Assembly: GCF_003675385.1 (NCBI RefSeq)
Contig: NZ_RCWZ01000003.1
Span: 868,001-932,000 of the forward strand
Source of the DNA: Mucilaginibacter kameinonensis
GTDB lineage: Bacteria > Bacteroidota > Bacteroidia > Sphingobacteriales > Sphingobacteriaceae
Direction of reading: 5' to 3'
Length of the DNA stretch: 64,000 bases
A program made the translations under genes and the position numbers. Every line of letters begins with the position of its first letter. Positions within the stretch are counted from its first letter, which is position 1. The notes under the pieces are model-generated. The model was not told the origin of the DNA, ran no database searches, and saw nothing but the letters and a program-made list of their open reading frames with translations. Below are positions 36,062 to 45,437 of this stretch, piece after piece.

Positions 36062-37966
36062 TTAATCTGTAACCAAAGGAAGGCTAAAACTAAAGGTAGT
36101 GCCCTTATTTACTTCCGAATTTACCCAAAGCCTGCCGCCGTTAAACTCAATAAGCTCTTTACATAAAAACAGCCCGATGCCGTTTCCTGTCTCACCGGAG
36201 GTGCCTGTTGCGGAATATTTGGTATTGAGACTAAATAACTTGTCCAGTTTTTCGGCAGGGATGCCGTTTCCTGTGTCGGCAATACTAATGACAAGCATGT
36301 TGCTGTCAACAGCACTTTGTAAAGTAACCACACCATTATCGCCGGTAAATTTGATAGCGTTGCTGATCAGGTTACTTAATACTACTTTGATATGCCTTTC
36401 ATCTGCCTGAACACAGGTTCCCGGCAAAGCAAGGTTATCAAACCTGATATTTTTTTGCTGAAAAAGATAGCTGAATATCCCACCCAGCTCCAAACCTATC
36501 CGGTAAATATCTATCGCAGACAGTTCATGATTAATCCCTTTTATTTGACTGCCGGCCCATTCCAACAGGTTTGACAGCGTTAATTCGGCACCCTGCACAA
36601 CAGGCTCTATCTCTTTCATCAGGCTCTGTACTTCCGCCTCGGTTAAAACACCGGTATGATACAGGCGTAATATGGAATGTAGGTTGGCAAGGGGTGTACG
36701 CAGGTCATGGCCAATTACTGCCAGCAATTTATCTTTAAGACTGTTAACACCGGCCAGGTTTGCAGATTGCTCTTCTATCAAATCTTTTTGGATCAGCAAA
36801 GCTTTGTGCTGCTTACGCATCCGGTTGCTTAATATTCGTTTTTGTTTATAATGATAGTAGGTAACAGATAAAGCCAGTATCACAATAAGCAAAGTAATGA
36901 TCAGTGTAATGATTATTACTTTTTGCAGATGAATTTTCGCGCTGTATTCCTTAGCCTTTTGTTCAACTGCAGCGATAGCGTTAAGGCGGCTATTAAGCTC
37001 AAAATAACTCTGGATCAACTCGGTATTTTTGCGCTTGTTAGTTGCGTTAAGGCTGTCAAGCGCCTGGGTATATTTTTTTTGGTAAGCTAAGGACTGCACC
37101 ATATCGTGCTTTTGCTCAAAGCTATAGGTCATGGTTTTATAGGCCGACGAGATACCGTCCATAACCCCTATGCTATCTGACAATGCTGCACCTTTTTGAG
37201 CAAGCTCAATAGCTTTATCGTACTGGTTTAATAAATTATAAATAGTTGCACGTTCAATAAATGATATGGCCCGCAAACGCTTGTTATTAACCAGATAACT
37301 CATGTGCAGCGCGGTATCCGAATAAGCGATAGCTTGTTGATATTGCCCTTTTAACCGGTATGCATTAGCCAGTCTGCTGTATAATATGCAAATTGCGGGT
37401 TGGTCGTTTACGGTACGACTAAGTTGCATGGCCAATTTGGCGTTAGCTATGCCCTTATCGAATTGCTTCAGTTTAGCATAAACAAATGAACGTTCATTGT
37501 AAACCTCGGCCAGCATTTTAGAATCATGCCCCGCAAAGCGGGCAGCTATCTCCAGGTTTTTTAGGGCCTTGCCGTAGTTTTGCAGATCGGTATACGCCCG
37601 GCCTATTGAACTGTAACAATGCGCAAGGATCAAAGGCTTGTTTTGCGGCAGATAGATTAATGCCGAATTAAAATAAAACAAACTGATAGGGTAATATGAC
37701 TGAGACCAGTACACATGCCCCAGGTTTAGGAAAGCACAACCGGTACCTTCATCATATTTTACTTTTTCTGAAAGCAGTAAAGCGTGCTCGGCCATTGCCC
37801 TGGCCTCATGCGGGGCGCCAACGTATGTATTTTCTATAAGTTGATTGAGGCTATCGATAGTTTTGATTAACGCAGGCGATTTTTGGGGTTCGGTTCCGCT
37901 TGCTTTTTGCGCATAAGATGTTCCATGCATCAATAACAGCAGTAATAAACCTACAGGCCTCGTCAT
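36062..37966 (-). CDS. TPR-containing sensor histidine kinase
   Basis: A 634-residue kinase: signal peptide (1-19), periplasmic TPR array (about 30-330), membrane helix near 348-372, coiled coil, HisKA with GHDLRTP (phospho-His near 418) and a complete HATPase (NLISNAIKFTG, DTGNGIP, GNGIGLFLCKEL). It lacks a receiver and no regulator gene is adjacent. It is a useful comparison for the truncated TPR protein at 52879-54312, which has the same front end but stops after the phospho-acceptor helix. Confidence 0.92.
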   Translation of the reverse strand: MTRPVGLLLLLLMHGTSYAQKASGTEPQKSPALIKTIDSLNQLIENTYVGAPHEARAMAEHALLLSEKVKYDEGTGCAFLNLGHVYWSQSYYPISLFYFNSALIYLPQNKPLILAHCYSSIGRAYTDLQNYGKALKNLEIAARFAGHDSKMLAEVYNERSFVYAKLKQFDKGIANAKLAMQLSRTVNDQPAICILYSRLANAYRLKGQYQQAIAYSDTALHMSYLVNNKRLRAISFIERATIYNLLNQYDKAIELAQKGAALSDSIGVMDGISSAYKTMTYSFEQKHDMVQSLAYQKKYTQALDSLNATNKRKNTELIQSYFELNSRLNAIAAVEQKAKEYSAKIHLQKVIIITLIITLLIVILALSVTYYHYKQKRILSNRMRKQHKALLIQKDLIEEQSANLAGVNSLKDKLLAVIGHDLRTPLANLHSILRLYHTGVLTEAEVQSLMKEIEPVVQGAELTLSNLLEWAGSQIKGINHELSAIDIYRIGLELGGIFSYLFQQKNIRFDNLALPGTCVQADERHIKVVLSNLISNAIKFTGDNGVVTLQSAVDSNMLVISIADTGNGIPAEKLDKLFSLNTKYSATGTSGETGNGIGLFLCKELIEFNGGRLWVNSEVNKGTTFSFSLPLVTD

Positions 37967-38020
37967 TCTCGTTAATAGTTTCAGACTGCAATCTAATAAT
38001 AAACTTTATATGCGCAATAG

Positions 38021-38587
38021 CTATCCGGCAACAAGACAACGCTCGCCCTGCAGCATTGCAATACAATGTTCATAGTTATCAGGCATTTGAATCTGTTCAA
38101 CTTCCTTCATATAACTTTGTTTAATTTCTTTACGGCGACGGGCTTCAATAAAACGCCTCACCTGCTCGCGGTTTTCAAGCACTAAGCCGGGCACTTTAGC
38201 AGGTTTATTAAACTCATCCTTAGCTACCATGGTGAAGTAGCTGGTATTGGTGTGTTTTACCGAATGATTTTTGATATTTTCAGATATCACCCTGATGCCA
38301 ACCACCAGTGATGTATTGCCCACATAGTTTACCGATGCCATCAACGACACCAGCTCCCCTACTTCTACAGGTTGCAAAAAATCTACAGTATCGATAGACG
38401 CGGTTACACAATAGTTTCCTGCGTGTTTTGCGGCGCACACATAAGCTACCTTATCCATCAGCGAAAGCAGGATGCCCCCGTGGATTTTGCCGCCAAAATT
38501 AGAATATGAAGGGATCATCAGTTCGGTAATGGTGGCTTGTGAAAATGCTACGCTTTTATAGCCGTCGATATCGGATAAAGTGCTCAT
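38021..38587 (-). CDS. Acyl-CoA thioesterase, hotdog fold
   Basis: A 188-residue single-hotdog thioesterase of the YciA/BFIT type. The catalytic-region signature is NFGGKIHGGILLSLMDKVAY (about 31-50) with an active-site Asp, followed by SIDTVDFLQPVEVGELV and the VVGIRV strand. The C-terminal 50 residues are charged and helical. It would hydrolyse medium- or long-chain acyl-CoA. It ends 54 bp before the start of the TPR kinase gene; no functional link is evident. Confidence 0.88.
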   Translation of the reverse strand: MSTLSDIDGYKSVAFSQATITELMIPSYSNFGGKIHGGILLSLMDKVAYVCAAKHAGNYCVTASIDTVDFLQPVEVGELVSLMASVNYVGNTSLVVGIRVISENIKNHSVKHTNTSYFTMVAKDEFNKPAKVPGLVLENREQVRRFIEARRRKEIKQSYMKEVEQIQMPDNYEHCIAMLQGERCLVAG

Positions 38588-38683
38588 AAATAATGATAAT
38601 ATAGTATAAGGTTATGCGCTAAAATACAATTTATGCAACATTAGTATTACATAGGGTCAAATCATTAAACCTTCATTAAACTT

Positions 38684-38712
38684 TTAGGGTCAATAACCTA
38701 AATTGACCCTAA
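38684..38712. promoter_or_regulatory. Inverted repeat just before the outer-membrane barrel gene (operator or hairpin)
   Basis: TTAGGGTCAAT (38684-38694) and its exact complement ATTGACCCTAA (38702-38712) flank a 7-bp centre. The repeat ends 3 bp before the ATG at 38716. A third half-site AGGGTCAA lies at 38653-38660. Symmetry and half-site spacing fit a dimeric DNA-binding regulator; alternatively an RNA hairpin could mask the start codon. Confidence 0.6.
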
Positions 38713-38715
38713 ACT

Positions 38716-41499
38716 ATGAAAAAACACTTACTGCTTGCGTTTATCAGCTTTCTTTTTTTGTCAACGGCCTATGCTCAGCAACCGCGTGAGGTACACGGAA
38801 CTGTGGTTGACAGTGTTGGCGCTGTGCCCGGCATTACCGTAAAACTGATATCTGATAAAGACAGCACAGTAGTAGCAACCAGTACTGCCGGCGCTTTCGT
38901 TTTCCCGGCTGTGATTTCCAAAAACTTTAAGCTTACTATAAGCGGCATCGGTTATCAACCCTTTACCCGCCGTTATGTAATGGATAATGATACCAAGCCT
39001 ATTAAGCTTGACCCGATCAAGGTGAAAGTGCAAACCAATATGCTGAACACCGTAGTGGTTTCGGCCGTGATCCCTATTACCATTAAGGAAGATACTGTTG
39101 AATACAAAGCCAGCGCCTATAAAGTAAGGGAAGGTTCGCCAGTAGAGGACTTATTAAAAAAACTGCCCGGCGTAAGCGTTGACAAAGACGGTAATGTTAC
39201 AGCTCATGGCAAGCAGGTTACTAAAGTACGGGTTAACGGCAAGGATTATTTTACCGGTGATGTACAAACCGCCACCCAGAACCTGCCCGCCGATATCGTA
39301 GAAAACATCCAGATAATTGACGATTATGGCGATCAGGCCAATTTAACCGGCATAAAAACCGGCGACCCGGACAAGATCCTGAACATCACCATCCAAAAAG
39401 GAAAAAGCAAGGGCAACTTTGGCCAGGGAAGTGTTGGTGTAGGTAATGACGACCGCTATCAGGCCCGTCTTTCGGCCAATTCATTTTATGATGCCCGGCA
39501 GCTGGCACTCATCGGCACCTGGAATAACAACAACACAAACACATTCAACATAGGCAGCAGTGGTGGCGGCGGTGGTCGTGCCGGACGTGGTGGCGGTGGC
39601 GGCGGAAGCAGTGCCGGAGGTGTTAGTACAGCAAACGGTATCACTACCAACCGCTCGATAGGTACCAATTACCGCGACGACTGGAGTAAAAAAGTCACTG
39701 TATACGGCAGTTACAGCTTTGCCGATAAAGACCGGGATATTAACAGTACAACTGTTCAGCAAAACCTTTACCAATCGGGCAATATCATTAACATGGATAA
39801 CAGCACCAATCATAACCATGGGCTGAACCACCGTTTTGATTTTAATATCGAATACAAAATAGATACATCAAACTACATCAAAATAAATCCGGGTTTTTCT
39901 TATGCTACTGCCGAAAACATGAGCACCGATACGTTTAGCAATTCGCGTAAAGAATCGGTAGTTACCGGTAGCGAGCTGGCTTTAACCAATAATTCATCGC
40001 AAACCGGCAGCATCAATGTGCTATATAATCACAAATTCCATAAAAAAGGGCGTAATTTTAGTTTAAACGCCAATGCAAGCTATTCTAAAAACGACCAGGA
40101 GCTAAACGATAAATACACTACCCGACAGGATACGGTTGTAACCCCCTTGTTCCAGCAGATCAATTCAGATAACCAATCGCAAAGGGTAAGCCTGCATTTT
40201 TCATATATCGAGCCTATCGGCAAAACAAATTACCTTGAAGCTAATTACAGCTATAATTATTCCAATACGGATAACAATCGCTACAACTACCGGATAAACC
40301 CCGTAACAGGCAACCAAACCTATGTAGATTCGCTGAGTACACTCTATAATTACCAGTTCATTACTAATCGCTTCGGGTTAAACCTGCGTGGCGTGCATCC
40401 TAAATATAACTATACTTTAGGTTTGGCTGTTCAGCCTTCCAAACTTAATGGCGAATCGCACAATTTTCATACTACCACATCCACATTTAATGTTATTCCA
40501 ACGGCGCGGTTTATTTATAACTTTTCAAAAAACCATTCGTTTTCATTTAATTACAGTGGTTCAAACGCGCAACCTTCATTTGCCCAGTTACAGCTTCAAC
40601 CCGATTATTCAGATCCACAAAACAGGGTTTACGGTAATCCTGACTTGAAACCTTCGTTTACCAATAGCATCAATATCAGGTACAACCAGTTTGATATTGC
40701 AAGTGGTAATTCCCTGTTCACCAATTTATCATTTTCAGAAACACAGGATGCTATCGTTACCAACTCATCGCCGGTTACCGATAGTACCCAAACAACCAAA
40801 GGCAATAACACCATCCAGGCAACCCGCTATGTTAACACCAACGGTATTTATAATATAAGTGGTAATTACTCCTTTTCAAAACCTTTTGCAGAACGCAAGT
40901 TTACCGTTTCGTTAAACGGAGGTGCCAACTATAACAATAACATATCGTTTATTGAAAACCAGCGCAATGAGGGCAAAAACTGGGTGCTTAACCAGGGAGC
41001 CAAACTCAGGGTAGATATTGACAGTATTATGGATAGCGAAATCAGCGCTAATTACAGTATCAACACCACACGCTACAGTATCCCATCCACAGTAAATACA
41101 AACGCGCAAACATGGACCTTAGGACTTGATGGCCGCAATTACTTTTTTTACAGCTGGGTGCTGGGTTACAATTTAACCCAAACCATTAATCATGGCTTCA
41201 GCAGCACTGTTAAAGCTAACCCTACCCTGTTAAGCAGCTACGTTGAATACCAGTTTTTAAAAAAGCATATCGCTTCCCTGCGTTTCCAGGCTTTTGATAT
41301 TTTTGATGAGAATAAGGGCGTAACACGTACTACCTCAGGCAACCAGATCATTGATACCCGTACGAATAGGCTGGGCAGATATTTCATGCTTAGCTTTGCC
41401 ATCAGGCTGCAAAAATTTACCGGCAGTCGCCCGCAAGGTGGTCGTGAAGGCGGACGTGGCTTTGGAGGTGGCGGTGGTCGGCGTGGAGGCAGGGGATAA
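38716..41499 (+). CDS. Outer-membrane beta-barrel protein, TonB-receptor-like, with Gly/Arg-rich tail
   Basis: A 927-residue protein with a signal peptide (1-21, ending TAYAQ), a carboxypeptidase-regulatory-like domain (about 24-110), a plug-like region (about 115-235, with DTVEYKASAYKVREGSPVEDLLKKLPG in part) and an outer-membrane barrel to about residue 900. A Gly-rich stretch (about 280-303) sits in an early loop. The tail after the last predicted strand (LSFAIRLQKF) is RPQGGREGG... ending RRGGRG, unusual because barrel proteins normally end in an aromatic residue at the last strand. Such proteins are common in Bacteroidota; the ligand is unknown. An 11-bp inverted repeat lies just before the start. 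Confidence 0.85.
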   Translation: MKKHLLLAFISFLFLSTAYAQQPREVHGTVVDSVGAVPGITVKLISDKDSTVVATSTAGAFVFPAVISKNFKLTISGIGYQPFTRRYVMDNDTKPIKLDPIKVKVQTNMLNTVVVSAVIPITIKEDTVEYKASAYKVREGSPVEDLLKKLPGVSVDKDGNVTAHGKQVTKVRVNGKDYFTGDVQTATQNLPADIVENIQIIDDYGDQANLTGIKTGDPDKILNITIQKGKSKGNFGQGSVGVGNDDRYQARLSANSFYDARQLALIGTWNNNNTNTFNIGSSGGGGGRAGRGGGGGGSSAGGVSTANGITTNRSIGTNYRDDWSKKVTVYGSYSFADKDRDINSTTVQQNLYQSGNIINMDNSTNHNHGLNHRFDFNIEYKIDTSNYIKINPGFSYATAENMSTDTFSNSRKESVVTGSELALTNNSSQTGSINVLYNHKFHKKGRNFSLNANASYSKNDQELNDKYTTRQDTVVTPLFQQINSDNQSQRVSLHFSYIEPIGKTNYLEANYSYNYSNTDNNRYNYRINPVTGNQTYVDSLSTLYNYQFITNRFGLNLRGVHPKYNYTLGLAVQPSKLNGESHNFHTTTSTFNVIPTARFIYNFSKNHSFSFNYSGSNAQPSFAQLQLQPDYSDPQNRVYGNPDLKPSFTNSINIRYNQFDIASGNSLFTNLSFSETQDAIVTNSSPVTDSTQTTKGNNTIQATRYVNTNGIYNISGNYSFSKPFAERKFTVSLNGGANYNNNISFIENQRNEGKNWVLNQGAKLRVDIDSIMDSEISANYSINTTRYSIPSTVNTNAQTWTLGLDGRNYFFYSWVLGYNLTQTINHGFSSTVKANPTLLSSYVEYQFLKKHIASLRFQAFDIFDENKGVTRTTSGNQIIDTRTNRLGRYFMLSFAIRLQKFTGSRPQGGREGGRGFGGGGGRRGGRG

Positions 41500-41569
41500 T
41501 TTGTATCCTGCTTTTTTTTGGAGATAACTTAACTGCTGTTATATATTTACAACAATCTATATCCCTGCA

Positions 41570-42286
41570 TTGAGAAAACTTATTTTAACTTTTATATCGA
41601 TATTATATATCGGCTATGCGTTTGCACAAACCAAAGATGTTGCAGCTAAAAACGCCCCGGAAACAGTTATTGTAAAAAATCGCCTTACCGACTCGGTGGT
41701 AGAGCGCTTTAATGTGCTTAAAACCAATAGAGGTATCCGGCAAGGCCTATATCAAGCACTTTATCAAAAAAATTACGCGCTGGCAAGTGGTTACTATGAT
41801 AATGATAAAAGAACCGGCACCTGGCACTTTTTCGATAACCGGGGGCACCTGGTGCAAAACTTCGACTATAAAACCAACCAGATCACTTACGAAGCACCGG
41901 AAGACAGCACTTCAAACCTTCAATATGTTGTGGATGTAAAACTTAGCGACACCTCACGGGTTACGAAGCCGCTTAAAGTAGGTGGTCGTTTTTTTGGATA
42001 CCTGCCTTACCTTAACCTGTTTAAGCTTCCGCCCGAGTTACTTAACCTTAACCCCAATGTATCATTTGGCATGGTTGAATTACTGGTTAGCCCCCTGGGG
42101 AGGCTTGCCTCATTCAAAGTACACGTATTTAGCGGCAGTTTCGAAAAAGTATTTAATATGAGTATCGACGTACCCGACCCTGCCGATAAGATTTTTATAC
42201 CAGCCACAGTAAATGGCGAACCGGTATCATCCAGAGTGGTTATCAAATGTGCATTCAGGAGCGATGGAGGATTGGAGTTTTATTAA
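41570..42286 (+). CDS. Secreted protein of unknown function with MORN-like segment
   Basis: A 238-residue protein starting at a TTG codon: no in-frame ATG lies upstream, and the TTG is followed at once by a good signal peptide (RKLILTFISILYIGYAFAQ). Residues 60-110 resemble the toxin_YwqK/MORN style (GYYDNDKRTGTWHFFDNRGHL in part). The C-terminal part has no feature I recognise. It follows the barrel gene by 70 bp on the same strand and may be co-expressed. Confidence 0.7.
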   Translation: MRKLILTFISILYIGYAFAQTKDVAAKNAPETVIVKNRLTDSVVERFNVLKTNRGIRQGLYQALYQKNYALASGYYDNDKRTGTWHFFDNRGHLVQNFDYKTNQITYEAPEDSTSNLQYVVDVKLSDTSRVTKPLKVGGRFFGYLPYLNLFKLPPELLNLNPNVSFGMVELLVSPLGRLASFKVHVFSGSFEKVFNMSIDVPDPADKIFIPATVNGEPVSSRVVIKCAFRSDGGLEFY

Positions 42287-42311
42287 GCTAACAACACTCT
42301 AAAATCAAAAA

Positions 42312-42393
42312 ACGTCATCGCGAGGTACGAAGCAATCCCAAACTATACAGGACGAACCTGCTAAACGGGGATTGCTTCGTGCCTCGCAATGAC
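42312..42393. repeat. Dispersed palindromic repeat, copy 4
   Basis: An 82-bp element with arms CGTCATCGCGAGGTACGAAG... and ...CTTCGTGCCTCGCAATGACG, including GCAATCCC / GGGGATTGC inside. It sits between convergent genes (stops at 42286 plus strand and 42426 minus strand) and could also act as a bidirectional hairpin. Confidence 0.8.
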
Positions 42394-42425
42394 GCTGTTA
42401 TATAGCTTTGCTATGTAGTGAGCTA

Positions 42426-42929
42426 TTAGTGATCGTGATGACCATCCGGGCCGTGTGCGTGGCCATGAGATAGTTCTTCAGGAGTTGCAGGGCGTACGTT
42501 AAGGATATCACCTTTAAAGTGCAGTTCCTGACCAGCCATTGGGTGGTTAAGGTCAACAATAACGGCATCTTCGGCAATTGAAACTACCATAGCCTGGAAA
42601 CGGTGGCCCTGGTTATCCTGTAAAGGCAAAATGCTGCCAATTTCAGGAATTTCGGTACCCTGAAACATTTCTTTAGGCAGGTTTGCTACTGCTTCTTCAT
42701 CATATACGCCGTAAGCATCTTCCGGAGATAAGCGAAACTCATAGCTGTCGCCAGTTGAAAGTGTGCTCAGGTGTTCTTCAAACTTAGGCAGCATCTGGCC
42801 TGCACCAAATAAAAAGGTTAAGGGTTGTTCCTGAGTGGTACTTTCTACCAAAGTTTCGGTACCTGTGTTTTCGCGGTCTACGTACAAATCGTAGGTTAAT
42901 GATACTACGTGCTGTGGTGCAATCTTCAT
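42426..42929 (-). CDS. FKBP-type peptidyl-prolyl isomerase, SlyD-like
   Basis: A 167-residue cytoplasmic protein. The FKBP half-domains (about 8-70 and 125-150) are interrupted by an insert-in-flap region (about 72-125), with the LTFLFGAGQMLPKFEEHL and YGVYDEEAV landmarks of SlyD. The tail HGHAHGPDGHHDH is histidine-rich and probably metal-binding, as in SlyD, though shorter. It begins 12 bp after the stop of the DUF255 gene, so the two are co-transcribed. Confidence 0.9.
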   Translation of the reverse strand: MKIAPQHVVSLTYDLYVDRENTGTETLVESTTQEQPLTFLFGAGQMLPKFEEHLSTLSTGDSYEFRLSPEDAYGVYDEEAVANLPKEMFQGTEIPEIGSILPLQDNQGHRFQAMVVSIAEDAVIVDLNHPMAGQELHFKGDILNVRPATPEELSHGHAHGPDGHHDH

Positions 42930-42941
42930 TGTAAATTGTTT

Positions 42942-44963
42942 TTAGTTGTAAAATCTGGCTTCAACTTCATTAAGGGCGTCGGCCGGGTTATGAGCAGGTA
43001 ATCCGCAGGTTTTATCTTTACAAATGAAAATTTGTGTCGATGTACCAAACTTATCCTGCAACAAAGGTAAACTTCCTGTATTACCACCCAACATAATTTT
43101 ATTGGGGATGTAATTATTTTCCATTTCCTTTCTGAAAGCCTCGGCATTACTGCCGGTTATCGCAATTTCATTTACGCCAAATACCTCATCAAGCAACAGC
43201 ATTACCCAGTTTGAGTAGGCCGAGCCATACTTAGGCAATTGCGGCATAACATTACGCAGCAGCTGCGCCGAAACCTCAGTGTACTCTTCGTTATCAAAAA
43301 GCAAGCCTAACTTTTTAAGCACCCTTGCCATAACCGAATTGGATGCCGGAATTACGCCATCCATAATCTCCGATTTGCGGGCAATCAGCTGCTCATCATC
43401 ATCGGCAGTGAAAAAGAAGATCCCTTTGGTTTCATCATAATAATGCAACAGGGCCGTATTAGCCAGTTTACGCGCTTCAAGCAGCCAATGCTCATTAAAG
43501 GTCACTTCGTATAATGCTATCAAACCGTCAATAATATTGGCATAATCATCCAAAAACGCTACCGGGCTATCCTGCGACGATGTGGCACTATAAACCCGTG
43601 ATAGCCTGCCATTTTGACCAAGCAGGTTATTTAATATAAACCCGGCATTATTCAGCGCAAATTCGAGGTATTCCGGCTTATCAAAAGCTCGGTAAGCATC
43701 GGCAAGTCCTTTAAGCATTAATCCATTCCACGATGCCAGGATCTTGTTATCCAGGCCCGGTCTTACACGCTGGGCACGCGCTTCAAATACTTTTTGTTTT
43801 GAGGCTTTTATTTTGGCAAGCAGCTCATCAATAGCAAGTCCTAATTTTTCAGCCAACGCCTCATCGCTATCCTTACGGAATAATACATTTGATTCCTCCT
43901 CTTCCCAATTACCTTCTTCGGTAATATTGTAGTAGATACAGAACAGTTCAGCATCATCGCCTAAAATTTCTGCTATTTCACTTTTGGTAAAAATGTAAAA
44001 CTTGCCTTCTTTGCCCTCACTGTCCGCATCAAGGGCCGAATAGAAACCATATTCAGGCGACATCAGTTCGCGGGTACTGAACGTGATGATCTCGTCAACT
44101 ATCTGTTTGTATAATTCATCGGGCTGCCAGGTGTAGGCCTCTGCGTACAGACTAATCAGCTGCGCGTTATCATACAGCATTTTTTCAAAATGCGGCACAT
44201 GCCAAAGCCCATCGACAGAGTAACGCGCAAAGCCGCCGCCCAAATGATCATAAATACCACCGAAAGCCATTTTATGCAGTGTTAGCTTTACCTGTTCGGC
44301 GACTTCCTCATCTTTCATTAAATAAGCATAACGCATCAAAGCCTGCCAGTTATTAGGCATCGGGAATTTGGGCGCGTTACCACTGCCTCCCTCCCGCTTA
44401 TCAAAATAACGTTTCCAATTGCTCACTATAGTTTGCAGATCATCTTTGGTATGCTCGGCCTGTGCCACTACGAATTCTATCGATTCATATTTCTGTATTC
44501 CCTCGGTGAGGCGCACAGCATAATCTTCAGCTTCTTCAGGCTTTTGTTTATAAAAATCGGCAAGGTTAAAGAGCAACGATGTCCAGTCGTTTTTACGGAA
44601 GTAGGTACCTCCATAAATTGGCCGCTGATCGGGCAGGCAGATACAGTTTAACGGCCAGCCACCACGGCCACTCATCAGTTGAACGGCACTCATATAAATC
44701 TGGTCTACATCGGGGCGCTCCTCCCTATCAACTTTAATGCAAACAAAATATTCGTTCATTACGGCCGCCACGGCTTCATCTTCAAAGCTTTCATGTTCCA
44801 TAACATGGCACCAATGGCAGGCTGAGTAACCAATACTCACCAGGATGAGCTTGTTTTCGGCTTTGGCCTTGTCAAGGGCTTCCTTGCCCCAGGGGTACCA
44901 GTTAACCGGGTTGTTAGCATGCTGCAATAAATAAGGCGATGTGGAATTGGCCAAACGGTTCAT
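42942..44963 (-). CDS. DUF255 thioredoxin-domain protein (YyaL/SSP411 family)
   Basis: A 673-residue protein starting MNRLANSTSPYLLQHANNPV, the usual start of this family, so I set the start at 44963 rather than 44987. An N-terminal thioredoxin-like domain (about 1-160) carries CHWC near residue 49; a six-hairpin (alpha/alpha)6 domain follows (about 200-660) with the GGGFARYSVDG and HFEKMLYDNAQL motifs. The family is widely conserved; its reaction is not settled. It is cytoplasmic by lack of a signal. Confidence 0.9.
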   Translation of the reverse strand: MNRLANSTSPYLLQHANNPVNWYPWGKEALDKAKAENKLILVSIGYSACHWCHVMEHESFEDEAVAAVMNEYFVCIKVDREERPDVDQIYMSAVQLMSGRGGWPLNCICLPDQRPIYGGTYFRKNDWTSLLFNLADFYKQKPEEAEDYAVRLTEGIQKYESIEFVVAQAEHTKDDLQTIVSNWKRYFDKREGGSGNAPKFPMPNNWQALMRYAYLMKDEEVAEQVKLTLHKMAFGGIYDHLGGGFARYSVDGLWHVPHFEKMLYDNAQLISLYAEAYTWQPDELYKQIVDEIITFSTRELMSPEYGFYSALDADSEGKEGKFYIFTKSEIAEILGDDAELFCIYYNITEEGNWEEEESNVLFRKDSDEALAEKLGLAIDELLAKIKASKQKVFEARAQRVRPGLDNKILASWNGLMLKGLADAYRAFDKPEYLEFALNNAGFILNNLLGQNGRLSRVYSATSSQDSPVAFLDDYANIIDGLIALYEVTFNEHWLLEARKLANTALLHYYDETKGIFFFTADDDEQLIARKSEIMDGVIPASNSVMARVLKKLGLLFDNEEYTEVSAQLLRNVMPQLPKYGSAYSNWVMLLLDEVFGVNEIAITGSNAEAFRKEMENNYIPNKIMLGGNTGSLPLLQDKFGTSTQIFICKDKTCGLPAHNPADALNEVEARFYN

Positions 44964-44987
44964 ATATGATAAATGTATTTGCTGCAA

Positions 44988-45437
44988 AGGTGCAGATATA
45001 ATTGCACCTGTAAGTTAAATGGTATTTATTTAGAAAAGTTTTACGGGAAGCTGGTTATTCATGTCTGGATTCGCCGCGTTTCGCCCCCCTCAGGGTCTCT
45101 CGGAGAGGACCCTGAGGTTCACCATGTAAAATTATTGCTATCTACGCTACTTTTTTAAGCCCTCTCCTTTCGTCCCCTCAGGGTCTTTCGCAGAGGACCT
45201 TGAGGTTCGCCACCATATAAGCAACTAACAAAATACTCGGAACAAATCTGCATAGCGTATACCTCAGGGTCCTCTCCGAAAGACCCTGAGGGGACGTTGA
45301 TGGGACGTTAATCCGCTGCGTTTCCAAATTCTCAGTAATGTGCCAAAATCACTAATACACAGGCTTTATGACACTTTAAATTGCCAAACTCACAAATTAT
45401 TTCCCTTTATTTGCCCCCTTATTGTCAAAAATTTAAG
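44988..45437. repeat. Gene-free spacer with three copies of a 30-bp palindrome
   Basis: Copies at 45088-45117, 45176-45205 and 45262-45291 (the third in reverse orientation). Each is CCTCAGGGTC, a 10-bp centre containing TCTCGGAGAG or a variant, then GACC(C/T)TGAGG, so every copy is itself a near-perfect inverted repeat. Flanks share GTCCCCTC/GAGGTTC(G/A)CC words. No ORF lies in the spacer; a divergent gene pair starts on each side. Confidence 0.85.

Noticed and set aside
39481..39831. Antisense frame over the Gly-rich segment of the outer-membrane barrel gene
   Set aside because: A by-product of GGC/GGT-rich codons; no independent support.
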